A stretch of 64,000 bases of DNA from Thermococcus sp. LS1. GTDB taxonomy: Archaea > Methanobacteriota_B > Thermococci > Thermococcales > Thermococcaceae. The stretch spans positions 186,001 to 250,000 of the forward strand of contig NZ_SNUJ01000001.1 in the NCBI RefSeq assembly GCF_012027395.1, given 5' to 3'. A program made the translations under genes and the position numbers. Below are positions 12,433-22,103 of the stretch, one piece after another; positions within the stretch are counted from its first letter, which is position 1, and every line of letters starts with the position of its first letter. The notes beneath the pieces are model-generated. The model made no database searches. It worked only from the letters and a program-made list of their open reading frames with translations, and was not told the DNA's origin.

Positions 12433-13947
12433 TCAGGGCAAATTCCAGTACGTGGGTCGCACCTTGGATTGAATGGGGGGGAGCACCGTAATGTCCGCGT
12501 ACATCGAGCTGAGCCAGTACTCGTTTCCACTATACCCAAAGCGAACCGGGCTCTTGTAAAAGGTGCCAGAGACTTCTCTGTATCTGTGTTCGAGCCCTAC
12601 CGTAATTCCAACGAGGGCATACTCTGAGCGGTATTTGGTCACTCCAACACCTGCTGACAGCAGTATCGGATAAACATCGGTTCCCAACGGGCCGTTGAGC
12701 TTTGGAAGCACAGGCGCGGCAATGCTGAAGAGCGGTAGCGTGGAGACACTCTGTGAAACGTCAAAGTTGTTAACATCAAAGAAATCCCTTGACTTGACAG
12801 TAAAGCTCGGCTTCCAGTAGCGTTCTATGTAGTACATGGCTCTTCTGAACGTCCCACCGTATCTGGACGGTGCCCCTTCCTCCTTGCCCCACGCGGGAAC
12901 CAGCTTCCCATTCCTTATCTCCGGTTGAGCCATTACGACGTACATCGTGGCCTTTAATGGTCCATAAGGCCCATACAAGCGATATTTGGCAAGGGCTATG
13001 TCTCCCTTTATCCCGATTCCAACCACAGTCGGCCTCCTTATGTCTTCTCCTCTAAATCTAACACTTTTCTTAAGCCACAGACGTGTTCCTTTGAGTGTGT
13101 ACACCATCCCGGCTATCTGGGCCTCGTAGTTTGCCCCCGAACCGCTCCTGTCAACCGCTGCGACCGCCGAAAATCCTATCTCAACCCCCAGGGTTCTTGA
13201 AGACATGAACTGCTCCCTTAAATATACATCATCAATTTCATTCACATCACCGTTCAGGTAAGCTGCGGCGAGGGGTATTACGGTGTTGTCCTTTGTATCG
13301 TAGACCTCTTCGAGTACCCAGTCAAAGCAGACCGACGTGCCGTAGGGACCGGGATAGCACTCCTCCGGGAAGGAGCCGGGCGGGAAGGAATCAACGCCAG
13401 AGGTCTTTCCAGTGGCTGCACTCGCCTCAAGGGGCTTTAGCTGCTCAAGCTCTTTGGAGGAGAACAGGGGGCGAAAGTCATTGGCAACTGAAACCTTGAA
13501 GCTCCTCCCCTTTAGAACCTCTTTGAGGTTCAAGGGCACGCCCTTCACAAAATATTTGAGCCCGTCTTTTTTGTGGCTCGTGCCGAGAAGAACTATTCCC
13601 GGATTCACGAGGGACGGGTCGGTCCCGGTTTTTCTGAGGTGTTCCTCCCAGGTTTGAAGATATTTCTCAATCCGCCTATAGTCCAGCTTGATTGAATCCT
13701 TGCCGGTGTAAGTGCCGAGATCAACCGGCGTGCCGTTGGGGAGCATTCCAAGGACGGTAACGGTGTTCACGCCTTTGCTCGGAATGAGGATCCTGGCTTC
13801 CGGCTCCTTGAACGGCAGAGTTCGATAGTAGGCAATCTTAACCTCCGTGTAGTCGCTCGCCTCAACCGGCGTGCTGAAAATCGCCCAAAGAATAGGCAAT
13901 ATTACCAGTAAGCTAAGAGCTAACGCAACAATTTTTCTACGTCTCAT
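12433..13947 (-). CDS. Exported protein of unknown function, intact paralog of the 9869-11304 gene
   Basis: The 504-residue protein begins with a signal peptide (RRRKIVALALSLLVILPILWAIFS) and has no other membrane segment, so it is probably secreted or held in the envelope. Features are two Cys residues (ECYPGPYGTSVCFDW) near residue 200 that could form a disulfide, a YGPYGPLKATMYVVM strand near 320, and many aromatic beta-strand-like segments. It aligns in layout with the frameshifted gene nearby, so the pair arose by duplication or is a small exported family. The promoter is at 13980-13987 and GGTGGTGTGA precedes ATG 13947. I recognise no family. Confidence 0.72.
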   Translation of the reverse strand: MRRRKIVALALSLLVILPILWAIFSTPVEASDYTEVKIAYYRTLPFKEPEARILIPSKGVNTVTVLGMLPNGTPVDLGTYTGKDSIKLDYRRIEKYLQTWEEHLRKTGTDPSLVNPGIVLLGTSHKKDGLKYFVKGVPLNLKEVLKGRSFKVSVANDFRPLFSSKELEQLKPLEASAATGKTSGVDSFPPGSFPEECYPGPYGTSVCFDWVLEEVYDTKDNTVIPLAAAYLNGDVNEIDDVYLREQFMSSRTLGVEIGFSAVAAVDRSGSGANYEAQIAGMVYTLKGTRLWLKKSVRFRGEDIRRPTVVGIGIKGDIALAKYRLYGPYGPLKATMYVVMAQPEIRNGKLVPAWGKEEGAPSRYGGTFRRAMYYIERYWKPSFTVKSRDFFDVNNFDVSQSVSTLPLFSIAAPVLPKLNGPLGTDVYPILLSAGVGVTKYRSEYALVGITVGLEHRYREVSGTFYKSPVRFGYSGNEYWLSSMYADITVLPPIQSKVRPTYWNLP

Positions 13948-13979
13948 TCACACCACCGCCGACAGTAAACTATTTGAAG

Positions 13980-13987
13980 TATAAAAG
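13980..13987 (-). promoter_or_regulatory. TATA box of the 12433-13947 gene
   Basis: Read on the minus strand, CTTTTATA at 13987-13980 is 33 bases before ATG 13947 and upstream of its GGTGGTGTGA ribosome site. Confidence 0.5.
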
Positions 13988-14064
13988 ATTTTCGATTACT
14001 AAGTTATAAACCACGCGTCAAAGCTTTTAAGGCTTGAGGGAACTCTAAGCGGGGTGGCCACCCC

Positions 14065-14125
14065 GGCGTGATGAGCACTCTCGAACCTGACCCAGGGATG
14101 ATGACCGGATTCCTGGCTGATTGCC
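14065..14125 (+). ncRNA. C/D box sRNA (2'-O-methylation guide)
   Basis: All four boxes are perfect: C box GTGATGA at 14068-14074, D' box CTGA at 14087-14090, C' box ATGATGA at 14098-14104 and D box CTGA at 14117-14120. Each guide between boxes is exactly 12 bases (14075-14086 and 14105-14116), and GGC/GCC outside the C and D boxes can pair as a terminal stem. By the N+5 rule both guides would methylate a G, in targets complementary to GCACTCTCGAAC and CCGGATTCCTGG. I did not identify the target RNAs. A TATA-like CTTTTAAG about 25-40 bases upstream (near 14024-14031) is the likely promoter. Confidence 0.9.
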
Positions 14126-14158
14126 GCCATTCTCCCCACTTCCACTATCCCGTTGAGT

Positions 14159-14168
14159 AAAACTTATA
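14159..14168 (+). promoter_or_regulatory. TATA box of the herA operon
   Basis: AACTTATAGC at about 14159-14168 lies 36-45 bases before ATG 14204, with GGTGGTG as ribosome site between them. This makes it the likely promoter of herA-mre11-rad50-nurA and argues against the in-frame TTG at 14153 as a start. Confidence 0.5.
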
Positions 14169-14203
14169 GCCCGGAAAAACCAACCTACTCGACAGGTGGT
14201 GTT

Positions 14204-15964
14204 ATGCGAATTAAAGAGGAAGCCGTTGGAATAGTAACAGGTGAAGCCACTGTCAGCTCATTCCAGTTCTACGCTCAGCCAGATGTAGATCTGAAGTTCG
14301 GCGACTTCGTCGTCGCCAAGCTCTGCAAGGAGGCGAAAGAGAGAGACTGCCGCTGGAGTGACGACGTCGAGTGGGTAATAGGTACGATTAGAGGCCTCAA
14401 AAACATAAACTGGCTCCTTAGCGAGGGGAAGAGCACTTTCCACTCCCTCCAGCTCGACATAAAGGAGTACGGCGAGAGCATAGGCGAGAACGAGGCTTTG
14501 ATAGTGAACGTCCGCGTGCTCGGTAAGGTCCTCCTTAACGGCGAGAAGGCTGAGATAGTACCCAACCGCGTGCCGGTTCCAAACGGCAACACCGTCTATA
14601 AGGCCAGCTCGGAGCTGCTCAAGGCGATTTATTACGGTGGAGAGGGATTCATTGAGGTGGGAACACTCCTACTGAGAGAGGACGTGCCGATTTACCTCGA
14701 CGCCGACGAGCTGGTTTCAAGGCACTTTGCGGTTCTGGCCGTTACGGGAGCGGGCAAGTCCAACACGGTTGCTGTTCTGATAGGAGGCATAGTCAACGAT
14801 CTGAGGGGAACGGTGATAGTCCTCGACCCTCACGGCGACTACGTCAAGCTGAAGCTCCCGGGGACCGGGAAGGACTACGTCAAGCTCATCGAGGCAAAGA
14901 TAATGCCGGAAGAAATGGACAGCGAAGAGTTGGCCGACCTCATAGAGGTTGCCAGCAACGCTACGATACAGAGGGAGTTTCTGGCCAAGGCATGGGAGAC
15001 GGTTAAGTACGAAAACCCCGATTTAGGTGGAAGGGAGCTCATGGAAGTCCTGATGAATACGCTCAACGACTGGATAGCCAACAGAACTGCCTACTTCTGG
15101 GATGAGGGCAAAGGGGCCTATATCACGGAGGAGCTGAAGAGCGAGAGGATCGAAACGCTTCGCGGAGTGGTCTACAGGATTAGGCGTTTCCTGAGGAACT
15201 ACGGCTCTCTCCTCACAAGCGAAGATTTAATAGCCCAGATAGAGCCCGGCAAGGCCAACGTGATCGACCTCGGCCCTCTTGACGAGGGTCAGATGAAGGT
15301 CGTTGTGGGCAAGCTTCTTGGGAAGGTCTTCGAGGCTCGCGTTGACTACGAACAGGCGAGAAAGAACCTCTTCAGGCTGAGGGAGGAGCTAAAAGAGAGA
15401 CCGAACTCGAAGACAGCCGAAGAGATAGAGAAGTTCGAGAAGGTCATGCGCGAAATCGAGAGGAGGAGCCCAGCTTTAGCGGAGCCCGTGCTGATAATAG
15501 TCGAGGAGGCCCATATCTTTGCACCTCAGGGGGAGCACAACGACGCCGTCAGGATTCTAAGCAGGATAGCACGTGAGGGAAGGAAGTTCGGCGTTGGTCT
15601 TGGCATAGTCTCCCAGAGACCCAACAAGCTCAACGAAGACGTATTGAGCCAGACCAACACAAAGATCATCCTCAGGATAGTTAATCCCAAGGATCAGGAC
15701 TACGTTCTCAAGGCGAGCGAACAGCTGAGCTCCGATCTGCTCGGAGATATCGCAGCACTCGGCAAGGGTGAGGCCGTCATAGTCGGCCAGGCTATAAGCC
15801 TGCCTGCACTCGTCAAGATACACAACTTCAAGGCATTGGGAGGAGACTACGGCGGCGAGGACATAGGTGTAGTCGCTCGCTGGCACGAAAGGGCGCTTCG
15901 GGAGAAGGAGGAAAGGGAGAAACAGGCCTTCTATGAGGAGGAGGGCATAGAGATAGACCTCTGA
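14204..15964 (+). CDS. herA: DNA double-strand break repair helicase HerA
   Basis: HerA is a hexameric FtsK/VirB4-like ATPase that moves along DNA and works with the NurA nuclease in DNA-end resection. The 586-residue protein has the N-terminal HAS beta-barrel (residues about 1-130), Walker [10 protein letters not shown] near 180-187, the LDPHGDY motif, Walker [13 protein letters not shown] near 430-440, and the [20 protein letters not shown] motif with the sensor and arginine-finger residues. ATG 14204 follows GGTGGTG. It is the first of four genes in the conserved resection operon, nine bases before mre11. Confidence 0.96.
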   Translation: MRIKEEAVGIVTGEATVSSFQFYAQPDVDLKFGDFVVAKLCKEAKERDCRWSDDVEWVIGTIRGLKNINWLLSEGKSTFHSLQLDIKEYGESIGENEALIVNVRVLGKVLLNGEKAEIVPNRVPVPNGNTVYKASSELLKAIYYGGEGFIEVGTLLLREDVPIYLDADELVSRHFAVLAVTGAGKSNTVAVLIGGIVNDLRGTVIVLDPHGDYVKLKLPGTGKDYVKLIEAKIMPEEMDSEELADLIEVASNATIQREFLAKAWETVKYENPDLGGRELMEVLMNTLNDWIANRTAYFWDEGKGAYITEELKSERIETLRGVVYRIRRFLRNYGSLLTSEDLIAQIEPGKANVIDLGPLDEGQMKVVVGKLLGKVFEARVDYEQARKNLFRLREELKERPNSKTAEEIEKFEKVMREIERRSPALAEPVLIIVEEAHIFAPQGEHNDAVRILSRIAREGRKFGVGLGIVSQRPNKLNEDVLSQTNTKIILRIVNPKDQDYVLKASEQLSSDLLGDIAALGKGEAVIVGQAISLPALVKIHNFKALGGDYGGEDIGVVARWHERALREKEEREKQAFYEEEGIEIDL

Positions 15965-15973
15965 GGTGTTAGA

Positions 15974-17344
15974 ATGAGGTTCGCGCACCTGGCAGACCTC
16001 CACTTGGGCTTTGAACAGTACAGGTTGCCGTACAGGGCTGAAGAGTTCGCTCAGGCCTTCAGAGAGACAATAGAGAAAGTCGTCGAGGAAAAAGTCGATT
16101 TCATACTCATCGCCGGCGACCTCTTCCACCAGAGCAGGCCAAGCCCCGAGACCATAAAGGAAGCCATTGAAATCTTAAGCATTCCAAAAGAGAAGGGAAT
16201 TCCTGTCTTCGCCATAGAGGGCAACCACGACAGAACTCAGAGGAGGATTTCAGCCTATCACCTCCTCGAAAGCCTCGACCTCCTTTACCTCGTCGGCCTG
16301 AGGGAGGAGAAGGTCGAGAACGAGTACCTGACGAGCGAGAAGATAGGCGGGAAGTACCTCGTCAAGGGTGTCTTTGAGAGAGGAGGAAAAAGCGTCGAGA
16401 TTCACGGACTCAAATACATGAGCGCCGCCTGGTTAGAGCGCAATAAGCTGAGTGATATCTTCAAGCCAGAGAGCGATGCAATCCTCATGCTCCATCAGGG
16501 CATCAAGGAGCTCATAGAGAGAATGATGGGTGTCATTCCCGAGAGCCAGCGCGACTACTTCGAGCTGAAGATGGAGGACTTACCGAAGGGCTACGTCTAC
16601 TATGCCCTCGGCCACATCCACAGGAGGTTCGAGACCAACTACGACATCGGGAAGGTCGTCTATCCCGGCTCCCTCCAGCGCTGGGACTTTGGCGACTACG
16701 AGCTCAGATACCGCTGGGACGGTAGAGCCTTCAAGCCAAAGGCTGGAATCGAGAAGGGCTTTTACATCGTGGAGGACTTCGAACCGCGCTTCGTTGAGCT
16801 TAAAGTTCGGCCATTCGTGGACATCAGAATAGAGGCAGATGAAGAAACCGCCAAGAGAGAGATTAAACGCTTGAGCACAAAAATCCCGAGCGAGGCCTTT
16901 GTGAGGCTCGACCTCAAGTGGGAGAGGCCCTTCGATGTCTCGACATTTCGTGATCTCCTGGACGTTAAGTATCTCTACATCAGGACGCGCTTCGAGAGGA
17001 AGCTGAAGACGGTTAAAGGTGGAGAACTGCCCAAGCCAAGCGAGTACTTCCTCCCGGTCGAGCTGAAAGCTATAGAGCTGACGGGCGAGAAAAAGTTTGA
17101 GGCTGTTGAGGCTGTCGTTGAGCTCTTCCTCGGCGAGGGATGGGACGAGAAACTCAAGAACACACCGAAAGAAAAGCCCGAAGAGAAGCTGAAAGACGAA
17201 GAAAAATCGACAGAGAAAGATGAAATTTCAGAGAAAAGAGAAGCCAAAAAGCTCGAAAAAGTGGAGAAGAAAGAGGAGACCAAAGCAAAAGTCAAGCCTA
17301 AGAAGGGTTCTGACCTCTTAGCCTGGCTCGGTGGTGGGAGATGA
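15974..17344 (+). CDS. mre11: DNA double-strand break repair protein Mre11
   Basis: Mre11 is the manganese-dependent nuclease that binds Rad50 at DNA ends. The phosphoesterase motifs are in order: DLHLG (motif I), IAGDLFH (II), EGNHDR (III), LHQG (IV) and GHIHRR (V). The 456-residue protein carries a highly charged Lys/Glu tail from about residue 390 to 440, ending with [11 protein letters not shown], a stretch that may dock a partner. It starts nine bases after herA and its stop overlaps the rad50 start by 4 bases. Confidence 0.96.
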   Translation: MRFAHLADLHLGFEQYRLPYRAEEFAQAFRETIEKVVEEKVDFILIAGDLFHQSRPSPETIKEAIEILSIPKEKGIPVFAIEGNHDRTQRRISAYHLLESLDLLYLVGLREEKVENEYLTSEKIGGKYLVKGVFERGGKSVEIHGLKYMSAAWLERNKLSDIFKPESDAILMLHQGIKELIERMMGVIPESQRDYFELKMEDLPKGYVYYALGHIHRRFETNYDIGKVVYPGSLQRWDFGDYELRYRWDGRAFKPKAGIEKGFYIVEDFEPRFVELKVRPFVDIRIEADEETAKREIKRLSTKIPSEAFVRLDLKWERPFDVSTFRDLLDVKYLYIRTRFERKLKTVKGGELPKPSEYFLPVELKAIELTGEKKFEAVEAVVELFLGEGWDEKLKNTPKEKPEEKLKDEEKSTEKDEISEKREAKKLEKVEKKEETKAKVKPKKGSDLLAWLGGGR

Positions 17345-19995
17345 AGATAGAGAAGCTCATAATCAAGGACTTCCGCTCCCACAAGCTCACGAAGGTAACC
17401 TTCACGAGTGGGATAAACCTCATAATTGGCCAGAACGGGAGCGGAAAGAGCTCCCTGTTGGACGCACTCCTGATAGGCCTCTACTGGCCGAGCAAGCCGA
17501 GGGACTTGAAGAAGGATGACTTCCTGAGGATAGGCGGCACCGCGACTGAAATCACAGTCTTCTTCGAGAAGGACGGCGTCAAGTACCAGATACACCGCAA
17601 CATAACGCGCGGACTTTCTTTCGTCAAGTACCACGACGGAAGCAGCTGGAGGGGATTGGAGAGCGGCCAGAAGCAGGTAAGGGACTGGATGGAGAAGCTC
17701 GTCCCCTACGACGTCTTCCTCAACGCGATTTACATAAGACAGGGTGAGATAGACGCCATCCTCGAGAGCGACGAGAGCAGGGAGAAAGTTGTCAGGCAGG
17801 TTCTCGGCCTCGACAGGTACGAGAACGCCTACAAGAACCTGCTCGAGGTAAGGAAGGAGATAGACGCAAGGATAAGGGCGATAGAGGACTACCTCAAGAG
17901 CACGGAGAACATAGACGAACTGATTGGAGACATGGAGAAGGAGCTGGCCGAGACCCTCAAGGTCATAAATGAGCTCTCGCCCGAGATTCCAAAGCTGAGA
18001 AAGGAGCTGGAAGGCGTTGAAAAGAGGCTCAGGGATCTCGACGCCCTCGCCGAAGAAATCAACGCTCTCCAACTCGAGACCAGGAAGAAGGAAGGGAACG
18101 TAAAGGCCCTCGAAGCAAAGCTCCAGGAGCTGGAGAAGAGAATCGAAGAGAGCCGGAGCCGCCTCAGGGAGCTGGAAGAGAAGGTTAGGGAGTCCAACAA
18201 GCTTAAGGGAAGCGCCGAGCTCTATCTCAAGCTGGTGGAGTTCAGGAAGCAGTATGTTGATGAAAAGGCGAATGGAGAGAAGCTCGCCGAGAACTACAGG
18301 GCGCAGATTTCAGGCATAGAGGAGCGCCTGGCCGAGCTTAGTGAGATGAAGAATCGCCTCGGAGAGCTGGAGAAGAAGAGGGAAGAGCTCAAGAAAAAGC
18401 TCGCTGAACTCGAGGAGAGCGTTAAGGCCTACGAAGAGGCCAAAACCCTGAAGACCAACCTAGATCGGCTGAGAATGAGGCTCAAGCTCGAGCCAGAAGA
18501 GATTGAGAGGCTAGCCGCAGAGATTGAGACCGCCAAAAAGAGGAAGGAAGAAATCCAAAGGGAGCTCGAGGAGATAAACGAGAAGAGGGGAGAGCTGAAG
18601 AACAGGGTCAGCGAGAGGAACAAGGCCATCATGGAGCTCAAAAAGGCCAAAGGCAAGTGCCCGGTCTGCAACAGGGAGCTGACAGAGGAGCACAGGAAGG
18701 AGCTGATGGAGAAGTACTTAGCCGAAGTTAAGGATGTCTCCAAGGAGATTAAGGAGCTCGACTCGCAAGAGAGAAAGCTCAGACGGGAGCTCGTGAAAGT
18801 CGAGGGGGTTCTCAAGAGGGAGCGCGAGCTGATAACCCAGAGGGAGCTCCTCGAGCAAATAAAGGAGCTCGAGGAGAAGCTCAAGTCCTACGACCTCAAG
18901 AAGCTCGAGAAAAAGGCAGAAGACTACGAGAACCTGAAGGGGGAGCTTGGAAAGATCGAAGGTGAGCTCAAAAGCCTGAAGGACGAGCTTGAAAAGGCCA
19001 AAGCCCTCGAGAAAAAGAAGGCAGTTCTCGAGAAGAAGCTGAAGAGCATCGAGGAAAAGCTCGCCGAACTCGAGAAGAAACTCGGAGAACTCGGCTTCTC
19101 TGACATTAAGGAACTCGACGAGAAGCTCTCGGAGCTTGAGCCGACATACAGGAGGTATCTGGAGCTTAAAGGGGCGGAAAGTGAGCTTGAGAGAGAAAAG
19201 AAGCGCCTCAAACGGACGGAGGAAGAGCTGGAAGATGCAAGAGAGAAGCTCCAGGGAGAGTTCTCTTCCCTCGAGGAGCTGAGGAAGAGGCTTAAGGAGA
19301 AGGAGAAGCTCTACAGCCCGGAGGAGCACGCCGGGATCAGAGAGAGGTTCACCTCATTGAGAGAGGAGCTTGCAGGGAAGAGGGCTCAGCTCGAAGCCCT
19401 GGAGAAGAAGCGGGAGGAAACCATGGAGAACCTCAAGAAGCTCAAGGAGGAAAAAGAGGGGAGGAAAGAAAAAATCAAAGAGCTCGAGAACCTGAAGAAG
19501 GCCCGGGAGAGAGTGCAGAACCTCAGGGAGAAAGTGAGACGCTACAAAGCCATGCTGAAGGAGGGGGCCTTGGCCAAGGTCGGTGAGCTGGCAAGTGAGA
19601 TATTCGAAGAACTGACGGAGGAGAAGTACTCCGGAGTTACCGTCAAGGCTGAGGAGAACAAGGTGAAACTGGGCGTCATCTACAATGGAAAGGAATACGG
19701 CCTCGGCTTCCTCAGCGGTGGCGAGAGGATTGCCCTCGGTCTGGCGTTCAGGCTTGCCCTCTCACTCTACCTGGCTGGAGAAATAAGCCTGCTTATACTC
19801 GACGAGCCAACTCCCTACCTCGACGACGAGAGAAGGAGAAGGCTTGTTGACATAATGCAGCGCTACCTCAGAAAGATTCCGCAGGTCATCGTGGTTTCCC
19901 ATGACGAAGAGCTGAAGGACGCGGCCGACAGGGTGATACGGGTAAGCCTCGAGAACGGCGTTTCGAGCGTGAGGGAGGTGGAGCTGAGTGTATAG
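17341..19995 (+). CDS. rad50: DNA double-strand break repair ATPase Rad50
   Basis: Rad50 is an SMC-like ATPase that tethers DNA ends through a zinc hook. The 884-residue protein has Walker [11 protein letters not shown] near residue 29-38, a long two-stranded coiled coil (about 180-750), and the hook C440-P-V-C443 in its middle. The ABC signature [11 protein letters not shown] and Walker [15 protein letters not shown] are near 790-830. The coiled coil explains the very high Glu/Lys/Leu content and the many spurious open frames opposite it. The start overlaps the mre11 stop (ATGA), and the stop overlaps nurA by 8 bases. Confidence 0.97.
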   Translation: MKIEKLIIKDFRSHKLTKVTFTSGINLIIGQNGSGKSSLLDALLIGLYWPSKPRDLKKDDFLRIGGTATEITVFFEKDGVKYQIHRNITRGLSFVKYHDGSSWRGLESGQKQVRDWMEKLVPYDVFLNAIYIRQGEIDAILESDESREKVVRQVLGLDRYENAYKNLLEVRKEIDARIRAIEDYLKSTENIDELIGDMEKELAETLKVINELSPEIPKLRKELEGVEKRLRDLDALAEEINALQLETRKKEGNVKALEAKLQELEKRIEESRSRLRELEEKVRESNKLKGSAELYLKLVEFRKQYVDEKANGEKLAENYRAQISGIEERLAELSEMKNRLGELEKKREELKKKLAELEESVKAYEEAKTLKTNLDRLRMRLKLEPEEIERLAAEIETAKKRKEEIQRELEEINEKRGELKNRVSERNKAIMELKKAKGKCPVCNRELTEEHRKELMEKYLAEVKDVSKEIKELDSQERKLRRELVKVEGVLKRERELITQRELLEQIKELEEKLKSYDLKKLEKKAEDYENLKGELGKIEGELKSLKDELEKAKALEKKKAVLEKKLKSIEEKLAELEKKLGELGFSDIKELDEKLSELEPTYRRYLELKGAESELEREKKRLKRTEEELEDAREKLQGEFSSLEELRKRLKEKEKLYSPEEHAGIRERFTSLREELAGKRAQLEALEKKREETMENLKKLKEEKEGRKEKIKELENLKKARERVQNLREKVRRYKAMLKEGALAKVGELASEIFEELTEEKYSGVTVKAEENKVKLGVIYNGKEYGLGFLSGGERIALGLAFRLALSLYLAGEISLLILDEPTPYLDDERRRRLVDIMQRYLRKIPQVIVVSHDEELKDAADRVIRVSLENGVSSVREVELSV

Positions 19996-21322
19996 GCTCA
20001 TAGACAGAGCGAGCGTCGACAGGATAAAGGCGATGCTCCAGAGGGGCTACGCGGAGGCACAGAGCAAGCTGAAGGATATAGAGTGGCGTGAGCTTCCCGA
20101 GGAGCGGGTCAAGAGCAGGGTTTATGCCGTCGACGGAAGCCAGGGCAAGCAAAGGCTCAGCGGGACGATATTCTACGCCGTTTCTTCTTATGCATTCGGA
20201 AACGGTCCGGCATACAGACTCGTCTATACCAACGCGATGCTATACAACCAGGGCATATCGGACCAGATTATCCGCCTCCAGATGGAAACCCTTGAGAACA
20301 AGCTCGGCTACCTCGCGGCAAAGATTGGAAACGTTGACTACGTCATGATGGACGGTACGCTTACCGGCTCGCTCACGAGGCCTCCGGTTTATCCGGAGAG
20401 TGTGAAGGGGATAACTACGATAAGGGGCGCTCTCGAGGAGAAAGGCCTCGAAGACCTCGTGAAGAAGTTCATAGGGATGCTCGACGAGCACTATTCGGAG
20501 CTCAAAGAGGGGCTGGAGGAACACGGGAAAATCAACGGGAGAGTGATTCTCGCCGATGAGAAGCTTGATGACTTTGAGGAGTTCTACAAGGCGATGGAGG
20601 GATTTCCGGTTAGAGACCTAGCGGCAACCCTGCCTAACAGAGGGGTCAGGATATCCGGAAAGACCCTCGATGCATACCTCAAGGGCGAGAAGAGCGCTGA
20701 AGAAATATTCCAGGAGATTCTGAATGAGTACGGAGAGGAGAAAAAGCTGTCCCTTGACGACGCCAGAAATGCCGTCCATGTCGTCCTTGGATACCTTGAG
20801 TACCTCTACTCCCTCGAGAAGCTGCTCAAGAAGAATCTCGTCTACATCGCCAAGAGCTTCTACAACAGGAAGATAACTCAAAAGCTCGGCATAGACATCG
20901 TGGACGTCCCCTATCTCGACGCCTACCTCAGGAGCCGCTTTGGAGAGGAGCGGGCAGGATACTACGTCATAACGCAGGGAGGAAAGGCGATAAGCCACAG
21001 GATGCCAAAGGTTCTGAGGAAGCACTTCCCCACCGTCGAGCACTACATCGAGAACGGTGTGGCAATGGCCTACATCAGAACCATGAAGGGCGGCGTTATA
21101 TACCTGCTCCAGAGCAACAGGGAAATTAACGATGAGCTTTTGAGCGAAATCCTCTGGCACGAGAGCAACGGCTACTTCAGACCCCTTCAGAGGGCGCATG
21201 AGGGAGTAAAGATAGAGAAGAAGGCCTTCGAGGCCGAGCTCGCGGCCCTGCTCAACATAATAAAGAGGGAATCGCCGGAGCTGAGGGTCTTCCTGAAGTA
21301 CGGAAGGAGCCCGCTGGAGTGA
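19988..21322 (+). CDS. nurA: DNA double-strand break repair nuclease NurA
   Basis: NurA is a 5'-3' exonuclease/endonuclease with a Piwi/RNase H-like core that acts with HerA to make 3' single-stranded DNA for RadA. In the 444-residue protein the first catalytic Asp is in [10 protein letters not shown] and the second in [11 protein letters not shown]; the C-terminal [15 protein letters not shown] is a conserved core strand. The start is GTG 19988, overlapping the rad50 stop. It is the last gene of the four-gene operon. A membrane-protein gene follows seven bases later. Confidence 0.94.
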   Translation: MYRLIDRASVDRIKAMLQRGYAEAQSKLKDIEWRELPEERVKSRVYAVDGSQGKQRLSGTIFYAVSSYAFGNGPAYRLVYTNAMLYNQGISDQIIRLQMETLENKLGYLAAKIGNVDYVMMDGTLTGSLTRPPVYPESVKGITTIRGALEEKGLEDLVKKFIGMLDEHYSELKEGLEEHGKINGRVILADEKLDDFEEFYKAMEGFPVRDLAATLPNRGVRISGKTLDAYLKGEKSAEEIFQEILNEYGEEKKLSLDDARNAVHVVLGYLEYLYSLEKLLKKNLVYIAKSFYNRKITQKLGIDIVDVPYLDAYLRSRFGEERAGYYVITQGGKAISHRMPKVLRKHFPTVEHYIENGVAMAYIRTMKGGVIYLLQSNREINDELLSEILWHESNGYFRPLQRAHEGVKIEKKAFEAELAALLNIIKRESPELRVFLKYGRSPLE

Positions 21323-21328
21323 TTGATT

Positions 21329-22103
21329 ATGAAAAACGTGAAGATAGTGGCCGCTATTTCAGCCATTATAATAATCCTCGTTTCAATGGCGACATGGATA
21401 ACTGTGAAAGACCTAAACGCCACTAGCCTTGTCCTAACAGCGATAACTACCATAGCCACGGTTATAATGGCGGTGACGATATACCAGCTTGACCTGACCC
21501 TCCGGCAACTTCGCTTTGAGGCCCTCAACAAGGCTTACGACTTCCTGAGCAATGACATCAAGGCTGATCTGAATGTAATCTCAGAATGGGCAAAAAATGG
21601 GAAAAGACCTGAGGAAGTTTTCAGCGGAGAAGAGAGAGATGAAAACTGGAGAAAGGTGCGCTTCGTTAGTATTGCCTTCAACAAGGTTGGCTACTATGTC
21701 TACAAGGGATTCCTCGACGAGGAGTTCATACAGGAGGAGTTCGGAGGACTAGTCGTCCGCTCCTTCATAGCTATTAGACCCTATCTGAAGTATATGCGGG
21801 AGAGCAGCGAGCCCAAGGACAAGCCCTGGTTCATGAGGCGCTTCTACTTAATGATAGTCGTCGTCTGTGAACAGTATCTGCGTGAACGGAAAGAGTTTGG
21901 AGAGTACCTGAGAAAGCTCGTGGAAGAATACGGGAACGATGACGTTGAGAGACTACGAAGAAGGCTCACTTGTGCCCATCGAGTGGCTGGCAGACGACGT
22001 AAAGGGATGGTTGAAAAAGAAAGGCTATCTAAAGAAAATCAAAAAGAAAAATCAAACACCTCAGGAAACCGCCGCGCTGAACTCCGCAAGCAGCTCGGCG
22101 TAA
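21329..22103 (+). pseudogene. Membrane protein (DUF4760-like), apparent frameshift near 21935
   Basis: ATG 21329 begins two membrane segments (about residues 3-22 and 29-50), then a soluble helical domain with the pattern NKAYDFLSND and IAFNKVGYYVYKGFLDEEFI. The frame is convincing to about 21930 (LRKLVEEYGND), after which it reads an Arg-rich sequence and runs 200 bases into the convergent gene. The +1 frame from 21939 instead reads MTLRDYEEGSLVPIEWLADD, then KGWLKKKGYLKK, and stops at 22103. I think this is the true C-terminus and that one extra base is present near 21930-21941. If there is no frameshift, the product is the 311-residue frame ending at 22264. Function unknown; it may ride on the nurA transcript. 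Confidence 0.6.

Noticed and set aside
16975-18072. 365-codon open frame opposite mre11/rad50
   Set aside because: Low-complexity Leu/Ser/Val-rich text complementary to the rad50 coiled coil; no domain.
17100-19600. Long Lys/Glu-rich repeats in mre11 and rad50 as possible tandem DNA repeats
   Set aside because: The pattern comes from coiled-coil heptads and a charged tail, not from repeated DNA units.
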